64,000 nt of DNA, from NCBI GenBank assembly GCA_030220185.1, contig JASPKZ010005704.1, positions 602,501-666,500 of the forward strand, written 5' to 3'. Under the pieces are notes generated by a model. The model searched no databases. It had not been told where the DNA came from and was given only the letters and a program-made list of their open reading frames with translations. The first letter of the stretch is position 1; each line of letters begins with the position of its first letter. This document shows, piece by piece, positions 53,500-63,184 of this stretch. The DNA comes from Diploptera punctata (Eukaryota > Arthropoda > Insecta > Blattodea > Blaberidae). The translations under genes and the position numbers were made by a program.

Positions 53500-54005
53500 A
53501 ATTAAATAAAAATAAAACTTAGTTTTATTTGATTTTCATATTTATTATATAATTCAGTGACAGCTGTTTCGGTACACTGTACCTTCTTCAGACGTGTTAA
53601 CAAATTATGAATTGTGTTCCAACTGATCTAAGCAACAATACAACAATATTTATTTAAATTTTTAAATTTAACAAAGGGGATTCATTCAAATCAAGTTGAG
53701 AATTTAACAGTTTTTTACTACTTTTAAATTTATTAATTTCTACAGCCTTCAAAGATCTAACTTCTTACCCTTATCACAAATAAGTAAAATTTCAAAATTT
53801 GGATCGAAACAGTGATTAAATTGGAATAGGTGGTTAGCATATTTTGAATATTCTAAATTTCTGTTATATGCTCTCCATGTGTTCCTTTATCCGAGAGATA
53901 AAAGGTCTACCAGTTTGTCCTATATAAACATTGTCACATGTGCCACACTTCAATTTATATACACCTGATAATTTTTCTTTTTTTATTTTGGTTTTATTGT
54001 TTTTT
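53500..54005 (-). mobile_element. Penelope-like element copy P3
   Basis: Minus strand GIY-YIG remnant (CGTCDNVYIGQTGR can be read near 53915-53960, with frame errors), then the 3' region with hammerhead-like motif and AAATCAAATAAAACTAAG. It faces an inverted partial copy at 54006-54300. Confidence 0.85.
53558..53594 (-). other. Hammerhead-like motif in P3
   Basis: Minus strand: CTGAAGA, A, GGTAC-AGT-GTACC, GAAA, CAGCTG, TC; identical to the motif in P2. Confidence 0.45.
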
Positions 54006-54300
54006 ATTATATAGAAATTAATGAATTTAAAAGTAGTAACAAACTGTTAAATTCTCAACTTGATTTGAATGAATCCCCTTTGTTAAATTAAAAAAATTAA
54101 ATAAATATTGTTGTATTGTCGCTTAGATCAGTTGGAACACAATTCATAATTTGTTAACATGCCTGAAGAAGGTACAGTGTACCGAAACAGCTGTCACTGA
54201 ATTATATAATAAATATGAAAATCAAATAAAACTACGTTTTATTTTTATTTAATTAATAAATATGGATTTTCATCAAGTAAAAAGCAACTCAATTGATTAT
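54006..54300 (+). mobile_element. Penelope-like element copy P4, inverted relative to P3
   Basis: Starts in the C-terminal coding end (ACTGTTAAATTCTCAACTTG) and continues to AATATGGATTTTCATCAAGT. With P3 it makes an inverted repeat of about 240 bp arms. Such head-to-head arrangements are known for PLE insertions. Confidence 0.85.
54161..54197 (+). other. Hammerhead-like motif in P4
   Basis: CTGAAGA, A, GGTAC-AGT-GTACC, GAAA, CAGCTG, TC. Same as P2 and P3. Confidence 0.45.
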
Positions 54301-54469
54301 ATATGACTATGTTCCTTTGAAAGAACTTAAGTCCTGTGGTCCTTTTTGTGGATTTACGGGACGGAAAACTATGTAAGTCTGAAATAAGAAACATCTGAGC
54401 AAAATATCAATAATTTTATTGCAGCAAAATGGCCAGGATTAAAGTAAGATACATTTTAAATTTTAATTT

Positions 54470-54720
54470 TTGCATATTCAAAAATTTACTTTGTTCTTTT
54501 TGTGCATAGCTCAATGTGATATCGGTCACATGTTTTTTCGCATAGCATACGTTATCAGTCTATATTTGGTTCATGGAATTTTTTGTTCTTGCATATCAGG
54601 TAGTGGAATCCGTGGATTGCCAACCTAGTGATGGCGTGTCTCATTCTGAAATTTTGTTTTGTCCACGGACGGTCCACAATGGTACCGTGCTGTAGAATTC
54701 TGCATAGAGAAACTTTGGAT
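54470..54720 (-). mobile_element. LineZ C-terminal finger fragment
   Basis: The minus strand reads RHAITRLAIHGFHYLICKNK then CDRYHIELC, matching 8688-8909 (RHLVTRMAVHGFHHRICTKK, CDRYHITVC). One stop interrupts it. Confidence 0.65.
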
Positions 54721-54740
54721 AGAGGGAAAGCTGAGTACAG

Positions 54741-55490
54741 TGACATCTAAAAAATTTCGGTCGTTTACGATTAACAAACAATGAGCAAACTACAATGGTA
54801 GCGCTGTTTCGTAGTAACAGAATATGTAACTAAATAAAACAAATGCAAGGCACACGGCGTGTTCACTCGGGATTATGGGAAATTAGCCATTTTGTAAATT
54901 TAAATTTTTAACTGCTATCCTTTCGTTCTATGTAGACGGTACTGTAAAAATTATATATTATCGAAAATTAAAATCATTACTTAGATTTTATTTTACTCTA
55001 ATTTGTAAGTAAATTCAAGCTTGTTTACGTTTTTAATGTGAATCTATTTTCAAAGATAAACCTACTAGAAGTGATAAAATTCTAAGATTTGTTAGGTTAG
55101 GAAGAGTGATGTTAGTGTACAGCCATTTCTAATAAACATTTTAAAAATGTGACTTTATAATGGACTTCAGATGTACGACATGGCTAAGGTTCTTTAATAA
55201 ATATTGTATAAAATATGTATGTGAAAATAAGGGGGTAGGTCAATTGTACATATTTATTAAAAGAACTCATTATGCACTTTTTAAATTTTAATAAACGAAA
55301 ATAAATTAACATGTTTTATTTATTTCCATTCTTCCCTTCTGTTAAAATTAAAGAAAATCTTTAGGTCTGAGAGGCTGGGTACAAATAATTACATAATTTA
55401 AGATTAATTAATACGTTTTTTATTCCTATAAAAGTTCAATTTCATGATTATTCACCAGATGGCGTTATATAATTATAATTCATAATTTTA
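54741..55490. other. Unique-looking DNA, no gene
   Basis: AT-rich, no family recognised. Confidence 0.45.
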
Positions 55491-55504
55491 CCATCAGGCG
55501 GTGC

Positions 55505-56410
55505 AGAATTTCATATTAATACCAGAAAAAATCGAAAAAATTATATGTCGTTAGTTGTTCTACACTAGCGCCGCTTATGGCATGTACGCGAAACTTGTCC
55601 ACTTTCTTCTCTAGTACTCTGTGGAATTCTGGGTGTATTTCTTCTCTTTTTCTATTCAGTGTTGCTAGCAGCTTCTCAGATGCGCTGGTGCTGGGTAAGA
55701 GTATGCTTGTTCTGAGGTCGTCGATGAGGAAAGTTTCCTTCGCCAGTAGGTATGCGAGTCTTGAATGCATTACTTTTGACACTCCTAATACTGCGTTTAT
55801 ATAACTCGCTTTCACCCTTTCTACAAAGCAAAAATTCTTCATTGTTAAATGTGTCCACATGATATCTATGCCGTATGTCAGTATTGGTAGAATTTTTGCT
55901 CTAAATAACAGCATTGCCGTCTCTAAGGTGAGGGATCTAATGTTTCTTATTTCATGCATTGCCATTATTGCCTGGGTTGTCTTTTCTGTGATATGTTTTG
56001 TGAAGCATTTCGCGCTTGTTTGTAGCGTGATGCCTAGGTATTTGAAGTCTGGTACTATTTTCAGTTTAGTTTCCCTTATGTATATCTCTTCATTTATGGC
56101 GGCTCTTCCTCCGTTTCTGAAGATCATTGTGTCCGTTTTTGATATATTAATGTCCAGCTTGTTCTTGGAGCACAATTTTTTCCACTTCGTTTATTGTTTC
56201 CTGAAGTTTTGTTATGTCTCTGGAACCGATTACGATGTCGTCCGCATATGCGCAAAGAGAAGATACCATCCTTTTGGGTAATTCTAAGGATTTCTTTGGT
56301 TGCTAGTATAAACAGTAAGGGGCTAAGTGGATCGCCCTGCAGAACTCCATTTGTTTGAATGATCAAATGACATGGCGATGTTATTTGAGACGTATATTTC
56401 ATTTCGTCTC
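55505..56410 (-). mobile_element. LineH retrotransposon, RT to C-terminus
   Basis: Single copy in the window. 5' limit at about 56410 in the RT palm. Two overlapping frames, one frameshift beside the catalytic box. The 3' limit follows FFWY-stop at 55516. Confidence 0.8.
55516..56402 (-). pseudogene. LineH reverse transcriptase with frameshift
   Basis: Upstream frame (56124-56402): TNGVLQGDPLSPLLFILATK. Another frame gives AYADDIVIGSRDITKLQETI, so the YADD is intact but a one-base shift splits it from the motif before. Downstream frame (55516-56175, 219 codons): FRNGGRAAINEEIYIRETKL, PDFKYLGITLQTSAKC, LPILTYGIDIMWTHLT, FVERVKASYINAVLGVSKVM and a C-terminus rich in charged helices. Long open frame, few lesions, so relatively recent. 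Confidence 0.8.
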
Positions 56411-56559
56411 AGGAAAATATTGCGCCTAACTCGGAATCGCAATAATGATTTTAACTATTGTAAAGCGTCGTTAAATAAAATAAAATAAGTCACTGAAACT
56501 CTCTATTGATTTTGGATGTGATATAACTTATAGAGAAAATAAAGATATAGAAAATAAAG

Positions 56560-57022
56560 TAAATAAATTTCAGGTATTTGTGGAACCATAAAAAGTACCT
56601 TAGGTCGGAAAACAAGGAAAGATACGAAACTTAAATTATATAAAAACAATGGCTGTTCCTTTGTTGTTGTATGGAAGTGAAAATTGGATAATGAAATCAA
56701 GGGATAAAAGCAGGATACAGACTGCGGAAATGCTGTTTTTACGTAATGTGAAAGGATGCACAAGAGCGGATAGAATAAGGAATGAAACTATACGAGAAGA
56801 ATTAAATATATATAAAATTGAAGATAAAATCAGCGAAAATAATAAGAAATGGACAGAACACTTAATGAGAATGAACAACGAAAGAATACCAAAAAGAACC
56901 TTCCTGTATAATCCCAGAGGAACAAGAGATGTTGGCCGACCACGTAGAAGATGGACTCCACTTTTAACTTCGCCAAAAACAGGCTGCATAGCCTAAACCT
57001 TGTAGTAGAATAAGAAGAAGAA
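56560..57022 (+). mobile_element. LineB fragment
   Basis: Frame 56649-56996: MAVPLLLYGSENWIMKSRDK, RIQTAEMLFLRNVKGCTRAD, RIPKRTFLYNPRGTRDVGRP. Ends with CATAGCCTAAACCTTGTAGT and an AAGAAGAAG tail. 5'-truncated. Confidence 0.85.
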
Positions 57023-57044
57023 TCAACTTTTATAAGATTCATGA

Positions 57045-57240
57045 TGTGTTCCGTTGAGGTTTATTCAAAATTAATATAAAATTATAGAATATTCACCTGA
57101 AAGGTCCATCTCCTCAACTTACACCAGTTTTGAATCCTGCCGATGATGGGACAAGTCCCGAAAGCGCTACAGTTAAATGATAATTAAGTTGAGGAGACGG
57201 ACCTTTCAGGTGAATATTCTATAATTTTATATTAATTAAG
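57045..57240. mobile_element. Foldback element FB3
   Basis: Arms 57070-57120 and 57187-57237, 51 bp and nearly identical; spacer 66 nt with a hammerhead-like motif. GTTCCGTTGAGGT at 57050 is the family motif. AAGAAGAAGAA lies on both sides (57010, 57238), a possible duplication in the LineB tail. Confidence 0.75.
57137..57170 (+). other. Hammerhead-like motif in FB3
   Basis: CCGATGA, T, GGGAC-AA-GTCCC, GAAA, GCGC, TAC. It has a perfect 5-bp stem II with a two-base loop. CCGATGA differs from CTGATGA by one base; one extra base precedes the stem. Confidence 0.45.
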
Positions 57241-57640
57241 AAGAAGAACTCTCTATTTGAAATGATTTATGGTTACTTAATTTTGAGCACTCTTCTTTGA
57301 TACATTAGTAGTTTGTACGTTAGAGGGGATTTAGTGCGGTGTAAGGAAGATGGAATGTAATTAGGTCTGCAGTTTGCATGGCTGACTGCAGCAGGGTGTT
57401 AGATGTATGACGCGTCACTTTGTCTCTGTCTCTCATCTTGTGGCGAGCTCAGGACTTGATTCGCCAGTCAAGAAGTCGCTTACATAATTTGCATTTAGCT
57501 TCTAACATCTAAACTCTGTTAAAAATTGGAAAGAAAACAAAGTTCTATTTGGTAGTATGGTCCACTTGCATCCGACATCAGTAGGTTATATCACGCAGAA
57601 GATGGAAGAACTATTTTTCCAGTTGAGGTATTTTTTAGAA
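57241..57640. other. No recognised feature
   Basis: Nothing supported. Confidence 0.45.
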
Positions 57641-57644
57641 AGTT

Positions 57645-57705
57645 ACTCACTAACTAACTAACTTGCTCTATCGAACCCGTAGGTTCATGGTCGAGTAGAC
57701 ATTGT
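57645..57705 (-). mobile_element. LineA extreme 3' end
   Basis: TCACTAACTAACTAACTTGC, TCGAACCCGTAGGTTCATGG, GTAGACAT. Tail repeat on the left. Confidence 0.75.
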
Positions 57706-58227
57706 GCCGGTTCGCTCAGGGTTGAATATGACAACGCAGGGATGTTTATATTATAAACTTATTACTCCAGTTTATTGAATAATTTTGCATATAGAATTAC
57801 AATATTTTAATCCCACTAATATTCGGAGTGGAGTTGATGATTTTACTTAAGTCCACGTGTATTTAATATCACTTAAAATTCTGAGTTACTAATTATCTTG
57901 GATTTTAAAATACTTAGGATTTTAAAATTTTACTAAAGGTCGCGGACGGTTGCTGTAGGACTTATGTCTTGTAGAACATATGAGTGTGAGTGTATGTGAG
58001 AGCGTTTTGTCACGTGTCCTTGCATTATAAGGGCTCCTCCCATAAAGTCACCTTCCCCACTCCAATTTCACATGTTATTCATTACACCTTAGAGGGGTAG
58101 GTACCATTCGTGTGGGGTTCCTATGTTGGTAATAGACTCATGTGCACGTTAGTGCGCCTTCCAGTTATTACTAATAATCGTAGAATCTTATTTTAGTACT
58201 TAGAGTATATTAATTATTGCTACAACG
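57706..58227. other. No recognised feature
   Basis: Unique-looking, includes TTGCCGGTTCGCTCAGG-like text but no family assigned. Confidence 0.45.
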
Positions 58228-59115
58228 TAAGTACTCCATACATCCCTATCCTGAGCTAATATATTCCAATCATCCCCTGTATAATCTACTTCCCTGAAAA
58301 TCACGTATTGTATTGTAAGCCCATGTTTTCCATTTACGGAGATTTATGCGCTCTCCCCCTACAGGAAAGAATTTGAACCATACTAATTTAGTTACACTTC
58401 TATTCATATGGATGTTATTTGACATCTAGGAAACCAAGGTAGTACTGGGACGGGAAAATTCAGTAAATTTTGCTTAGAGTCCTTTTTCATTCAGGCTTAA
58501 GGATTTTTTACGAGCCTGAAAATATTTAGACTCGGGACCCACGGATTAAATTCCCTCCAGGAGGACTTGCTCCTTGGATTTTTCCATCCTAAAAAATCCA
58601 TCGACCCCGGCCGGGTTTGAACCAGAGGCAAGGAGCGTAACTACTAATCCACCGCGGCCGACTCAAATCATGGATAATGTTATTCTCCCACCACATTCTT
58701 GGTCTACCAACTGGGCGTTTTCCCTCTGGTTTTCCTACAAGAAGCTTCCATGCACATCTTGCATTCCCCATACGTGCAACATGTCCTGCCCATCGCACTC
58801 TACGAGACTTAACTGTTCTTATTATATCTGGCTTCCTATAAAGACCATGTAGTTCATTGTTATGTAGTCTTCTCCATTCACCTGTCTGTTCATCTCTGTT
58901 TGGTCCAAAAATTTTCCTAAGAACTTTATTCTCAAATACTTGTAATCTCATTTCCTCCCTTAATGTAAGAGTCCATGCTTTGCACCCATATAATATAACT
59001 GGTAGAATAATAGTTTTATATATTTTCAGTTTAACGTTTTTTGAAAGGAGTTGGGACATCAAGAGTCTCTGTAATGCATAATAGCACGCATTTCCAGAAT
59101 TGAGCCTATGTTTGC
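58228..59115 (-). mobile_element. LineA copy split by SineC
   Basis: 58228-58306 and 58668-59115 are contiguous LineA on the minus strand. Frame 58589-59062 reads KTIILPVILYGCKAWTLTLR to GRPRMWWENN, then runs falsely into the SINE. RT-distal part only. Confidence 0.85.
58312..58662 (-). mobile_element. SineC nested in LineA
   Basis: TGTAAGCCCATGTTTTCCAT to TACTAATCCACCGCGGCCG with a short deletion in the head. Flanked by TGAAAATCACG and CTCAAATCATG, a decayed duplication. Confidence 0.85.
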
Positions 59116-59190
59116 CCCTAAATATTTGAATGTATCTACTGTTTCAAATGTGTATCTTGTAATATAGTTTATATCTAATGTCATATAACT
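59100..59190 (-). mobile_element. LineO fragment joined to LineA
   Basis: The minus strand reads ITRYTFETVDTFKYLGANIG, the RT F-K-Y-L-G box of a different LINE, directly abutting LineA at the corresponding position. This suggests recombination or template switching between related LINEs. Confidence 0.6.
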
Positions 59191-59454
59191 AAAAATAAGA
59201 TAGGAATTAATAAACGTTTAAAAAATGTAAAAATGAAATAAATTTCCTCTAGTAAAAGTTGAAATTAACATGAATGCGTGGGTGGTGGCTGTAAGATAGC
59301 GAGCGGCTCAGCAAGTTGTTAATCCTTTATAAATGATTGCTTTAACGTTATCAGACTTGATAAGAAGGTTGTCTGCTTTAATGAAATTCCAGTTGTGCGT
59401 ACAAGAGTTCTATTAACTCCCACTCCCATTTATATTTCTTAGGAAAGCTTTAAA

Positions 59455-59540
59455 TTATCATAAGTAATGTCTCAAGTGATTTCCAATTTATCTAGAGAAT
59501 TTGGAAATCAATAGTTGGCATTTGTTAGGGCTTTTAAAAA
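59455..59540 (-). mobile_element. Element F terminal hairpin only
   Basis: ATCATAAGTAATGTCTCAAG to TTGGCATTTGTTAGGGCTTT, the terminal 80 bp of Element F. Confidence 0.7.
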
Positions 59541-60107
59541 ATGACATCATCCAAAAGTATCGTTAATACAGGTATAAGAATGGACCGTTTTAAAATATTA
59601 AACGTTTTAATGTATGCTGACGATGTGGTTATTATTCAAGAAATGAAAACAATTATATGTGGTTCAATAAGAAGATATTTGAGAAATAAGACCACAAGGG
59701 AAACTCAATTAAAATTTTACAAACCAGTAGCCGTTCCAACATTAACATACGGGTCTGAGACTTGGCCTTTAACGATCTCTGATAAAAATATAATTGAGAC
59801 AATAGAAATGAGATTTCTCAGATCAGTTGCAGGCGTATCTCTAAGAGATCAAAAGAGAAGTCAAGATATCAGAGATGAACTACAAATCTATAATATAAAC
59901 GAGAAAATACACACAAATAAACGTAATTGGTTTGAACATATACAAAGAATGCCAAATAATTGTTTATCAAAACAGCTGCTTCATTATAGGCCTCTAGGCC
60001 GAAGAAATGTAGGAAGACCAAAACGTCGTTGGAAGGACTACCTGCGTCTGCGGCATGTAGTGCGCCGGGGTGCGGAACGGGCCAACAGGTCCATACCTTG
60101 AAGATGA
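59541..60107 (+). mobile_element. LineC retrotransposon, internally deleted
   Basis: The 186-codon frame 59541-60101 keeps VLMYADDVVIIQ (YADD) then, after a deletion, QLKFYKPVAVPTLTYGSETW, RFLRSVAGVSLRDQKRSQDI, NWFEHIQRMPNNCLSKQLLH, RNVGRPKRRWKDYL. About 60-70 residues normally lie between YADD and Y-G-S-E-T-W, so the deletion is in frame. 3' end RRGAERANRSIP. Cannot be active without the palm N-terminal half. Confidence 0.75.
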
Positions 60108-60345
60108 TGAGTCTCGTAGAGTGCCATGGGCAGGACATGTGGCACGAATGGAGAATGAAAGAGGTGCATAGAAGTTTCTTGTGGGAAAACCAGAGGGAAA
60201 ACACTCAGTTGGTAGACCAAGAATGAGGTGGGAAACTAACATTAACCATAATTTGAGGAAAGTAAATTATACAGGGAATGATTGGAAAACATTAACTCAG
60301 GCTAGGGATGAACCTACTGATTCGATAGTGCCAGTGAGTTAGTTA
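60108..60345 (+). mobile_element. LineA 3' end
   Basis: GTCTCGTAGAGTGCCATGGG to CTGATTCGATAGTGCCAGTG. Joined end to end with LineC. Confidence 0.8.
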
Positions 60346-60469
60346 GTTGAGACATTAGTTCAATAAAATTCGAGTGGGTTAGCAAATTATTTCAATACAT
60401 TTTTAGGGAGAAAAATTATAAGAAACAGCTTCCTTCGCAAATGGAGAATGAAAAACACGATATAATGAT

Positions 60470-60660
60470 CTTCTTCTTCTTCTTCTTCTTCTTCACTTCA
60501 CGGGCTAGACAAATTGCGTGTTCCGCCTCACAGTTGTTCTGTCCATCTTTTCACTGGCCTTCCTACATTCCTTGAACCTCTTGGCTTGTAGTTGAATGCT
60601 GCTCTTGGCAATCTTGTTACATTCATTCTTTCCACATTAGTAAACCATTTCTCTCTATAT
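60470..60660 (-). mobile_element. LineB-like 3' end with (TTC)n tail
   Basis: The minus strand reads MNVTRLPRAAFNYKPRGSRN then VGRPVKRWTEQL and a GAA tail. Confidence 0.7.
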
Positions 60661-60667
60661 TCTCTGA

Positions 60668-61022
60668 TTTGTCCACCGCTGTGGTCTCGGGGTAGCTTGC
60701 TGCCTTGTCACGCAGCGGGCCCGGGTTCGATCCCCGGTCGGGACTGTTTTTCTGGGTGAGGTTTTCATCGGGGTTTTTCCTCACCTGTAAGACAAATGTC
60801 AGGAAAACTTTAAGGCCCAAACGGTCCCCGAAATCATATGACCATCATCCTTATCATTATCATCCTTACCATTATCATTATCATCATCATCCTTCTCCGG
60901 TGTGGAAAGCAACGGGAAGCTACCACACCTACACAATTCCCTAGTAAAGCTGCAAGCATAGCATGAAAATGCTATGATTGCAGTGAAGGACCTGCCTTCG
61001 GGCAGAATTACTATGGATGGAT
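60668..61022 (+). mobile_element. SineA, full length
   Basis: All landmarks present; the internal ATC/ATT region is expanded (60840-60895). Confidence 0.95.
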
Positions 61023-61032
61023 GGATATATAG

Positions 61033-61034
<2 letters not shown>

Positions 61035-61074
<40 letters not shown>
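61035..61074. repeat. (TA)n
   Basis: Dinucleotide run between SineA and SineE. Confidence 0.9.
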
Positions 61075-61079
<5 letters not shown>

Positions 61080-61083
61080 TATA

Positions 61084-61312
61084 TGGTATGATAAGAAAAA
61101 TAAATGCCTGGACGGGATTCGAACCCGGAACTCTGAGTCTGTACCTCAGCGTGTTATCCATTACACCACCAGCCGAATCCAATTCAAACACTTATTTTAT
61201 TCTTATATATGTATTATATTCTCCATTATTACTAGATGTCGCGAGAACTCGGTCTTTACTGCCATCTAGTAGCTGACTATAACAAGTAAGCAATATATTT
61301 TTCTTATCATAC
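61084..61312 (-). mobile_element. SineE, tRNA-headed
   Basis: GGTATGATAAGAAAAA at 61084 is mirrored by TTTTTCTTATCATACC ending 61312. Between are a tRNA-like head (61106-61174, minus) and a body with ATTACTAGATGTCGCGAGAA. Similar units at 62540-62740 and 62909-63115. Confidence 0.75.
61106..61174 (-). tRNA. tRNA-like head, anticodon loop GTACAGA
   Basis: Minus strand: acceptor GGCTGG/CCAGGC, D-arm TGTAATGGATAACA, anticodon stem CTGAG/CTCAG with 7-nt loop GTACAGA, T-arm CGGG-TTCGAAT-CCCG. Folds as a cloverleaf by eye. Part of a SINE; tRNA function is unlikely. Confidence 0.6.
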
Positions 61313-61995
61313 CATTTTAAGCTTGCATTACTCAATGTTAAATATTTAATTATATCATATATATATATATATATATTTAACTCTGTTCTTATATCTGACA
61401 TAATGATGAAACAAGATATATGAAACATACTGTAGGCCTATATGACAGAGTGGTTTGTAATATTCAGCCCATGTTATTGCACAAAACATTTACGAAGCTG
61501 TGGATAAAAATGGCGGTGGATGTCGGATGTAGCATGCGGTTATCATTAACAATAAACATCCACATTAAACCAACCTCGTGTCTCATTGTAAAACTGCACA
61601 GCACTTTGCACGCAGGCTTTTCATGTTTAAACGCTGGAAATGAAATATTTTCTTTTATAAAAAAATATATTTCATTCTCTGTTGAACAAAATTAACAAAA
61701 CATTTTTCCATATTTTAATTCTTCTCTTTTTTTTAAATTTCTGTTATTTCATAGCTGAAAGATACATGTAGATAGCTTCACCTCTCCATACACTTTGCAC
61801 CAAAGCTTTTTCATTTAAGCGAAATATAATTACAGTCGCTAAAATATAACTTTTAATAACTGAAGCCAACATTGATTCCCCCCCCCCACTATTATCCAAT
61901 GTCCTTTGTATATATTTTAATAATTATAAATGTTAGTTATAATCGAATTCTGAAACCATATGCATAGTATTAAATGAACAGAATGTGTGTATATA
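61313..61995. other. No gene; TA run and C10 tract
   Basis: TA run at 61359-61377, poly-C at 61879. No family or motif recognised. The 91-codon frame at 61420 is unassigned. Confidence 0.45.
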
Positions 61996-62489
61996 TCTTA
62001 ATATATAAAAATGTCGTGTCACGTTGTTTGTCCGCGATGGAATCCTAAACTACTGACCCGATTTTAATAAAATTTTGCACACTGTGTGCAGTTTGATCCA
62101 ACTTGAGACTTAGGGTAGTTTATAACTAAATTTATAGTCGCATTATTTTTTTATTGCAAATTATTTGTTTATTATTTAACAAAGAGTTATAATTATCTGT
62201 GAGTTCCATACGATTCTAACAGATGGCGGAGTAAGGTAATTTGGTAAGGTTTATTATTTAACAAAGAGCGATCCAGATGGCTGTGCTTTTTGTTGCAACC
62301 GCAAATTTCAATTGAATTACAAATATTGATTATTTCATAATTTAGGTGTGTTCAGTTTTTATTTTATTTTCAATATTATTAATTTCGTGTGTAAGTATTA
62401 GTTTTAAGTAATCTGGCTGAAAGACAGCAACTTAATTAAAATTTTTAACGTATACCTTAGCCACAGCAACGCGTGGCCGGGACTTCTAG
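61996..62489 (+). mobile_element. Non-autonomous Helitron
   Basis: Starts TCTTAATATATAAAAATGTC and ends CTAG, inserted between A (61995) and T (62490) as Helitrons do. About a dozen bases before CTAG is a short hairpin GCCAC-AGCAACGC-GTGGC. The 5' part (GTTTGTCCGCGATGGAATCC, ACCCGATTTTAATAAAATTT) is typical of arthropod Helitron ends. No Rep/helicase, 494 bp. Confidence 0.85.
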
Positions 62490-62539
62490 TATATATATAT
62501 GTTATAATTAATTTTTGACATTGTGTAATGCAACTTTAA

Positions 62540-62740
62540 TATGTCATGATAAGAAAAATAAATGCCTGAACGAGATTTGTACCCGGACCTCTGGGTTGGT
62601 ACCCCAGCGTGCTATCCATTACACCACCGGACAAATCCAATACAAACATTTATCTTTCTTATATCTTATATAGTAGCTAGCTACCAGATGACAGTGAAGA
62701 TCGAGTTCTCGCTACATCTCGTAATAATGGAGAATATAAT
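62540..62740 (-). mobile_element. SineE, second copy
   Basis: ATGATAAGAAAAATAAATGC to CTCGTAATAATGGAGAATAT. The body order is like 61084-61312 but diverged. Confidence 0.7.
62564..62632 (-). tRNA. tRNA-like head, anticodon loop GTACCAA
   Basis: Minus strand: anticodon stem CTGGG/CCCAG (other copies CTGAG/CTCAG), so both sides changed together; loop GTACCAA; T-arm slightly decayed (GGGTACAAATCTC). Confidence 0.55.
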
Positions 62741-62747
62741 ATATTAT

Positions 62748-62868
62748 ATCCATCCATAGTAATTCTGCCCAAAGGCAAGTCCTTCACTGCAGTCATAGCA
62801 TTTTCATGCTATGCTTGCAGCTTTATTAGGGAATTGTAGGTGTGGTAGCTTCCCACACCGTTGCATTT
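62748..62868 (-). mobile_element. SineA 3' third
   Basis: CATCCATAGTAATTCTGCCC to GGTGTGGTAGCTTCCCACAC, cut there and followed by a TA run. Confidence 0.8.
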
Positions 62869-62872
62869 TCTT

Positions 62873-62908
<36 letters not shown>

Positions 62909-62910
<2 letters not shown>

Positions 62911-63115
62911 TATGATAAGAAAAATAAATGCCTGGACGGGATTCGAACCCGGATTTCTGAGTCTGTACCTCAGCGTGATATCCATTACACTACCAGGCGA
63001 ATCCAATTCAAACACTTATTTTTTTCATATATGTATTATATTCTCCATTATTACTAGATGTCGCGAGAACTCGGTCTTCACTGCCATCTGGTAGCTGACT
63101 ATAACAAGTAAGCAA
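62909..63115 (-). mobile_element. SineE, third copy
   Basis: GGTATGATAAGAAAAATAAA to GACTATAACAAGTAAGCAA. Very close to 61084-61300, so both are recent. Confidence 0.8.
62930..62998 (-). tRNA. tRNA-like head with complete cloverleaf
   Basis: Minus strand: acceptor GCCTGG/CCAGGC intact, D-arm AGTGTAATGGATATCAC, anticodon stem CTGAG/CTCAG, loop GTACAGA (U33 and purine 37 kept; triplet ACA), T-arm CGGGTTCGAATCCCG. 69 nt. The best tRNA fold in the group. Confidence 0.6.
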
Positions 63116-63157
63116 ATTAAAGAGAATATTTATTTTACTTTATAGCAGTGACGCTTT

Positions 63158-63181
63158 TATATATATATATATATATATATA
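63158..63181. repeat. (TA)n
   Basis: Microsatellite preceding the next tRNA-like unit. Confidence 0.85.
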
Positions 63182-63184
63182 TGC

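Noticed and set aside
62930..62998. Functional tRNA gene
   Set aside because: Although it folds well, it sits in a repeated SINE with a body and two sister copies; the ACA triplet is also an unusual anticodon.
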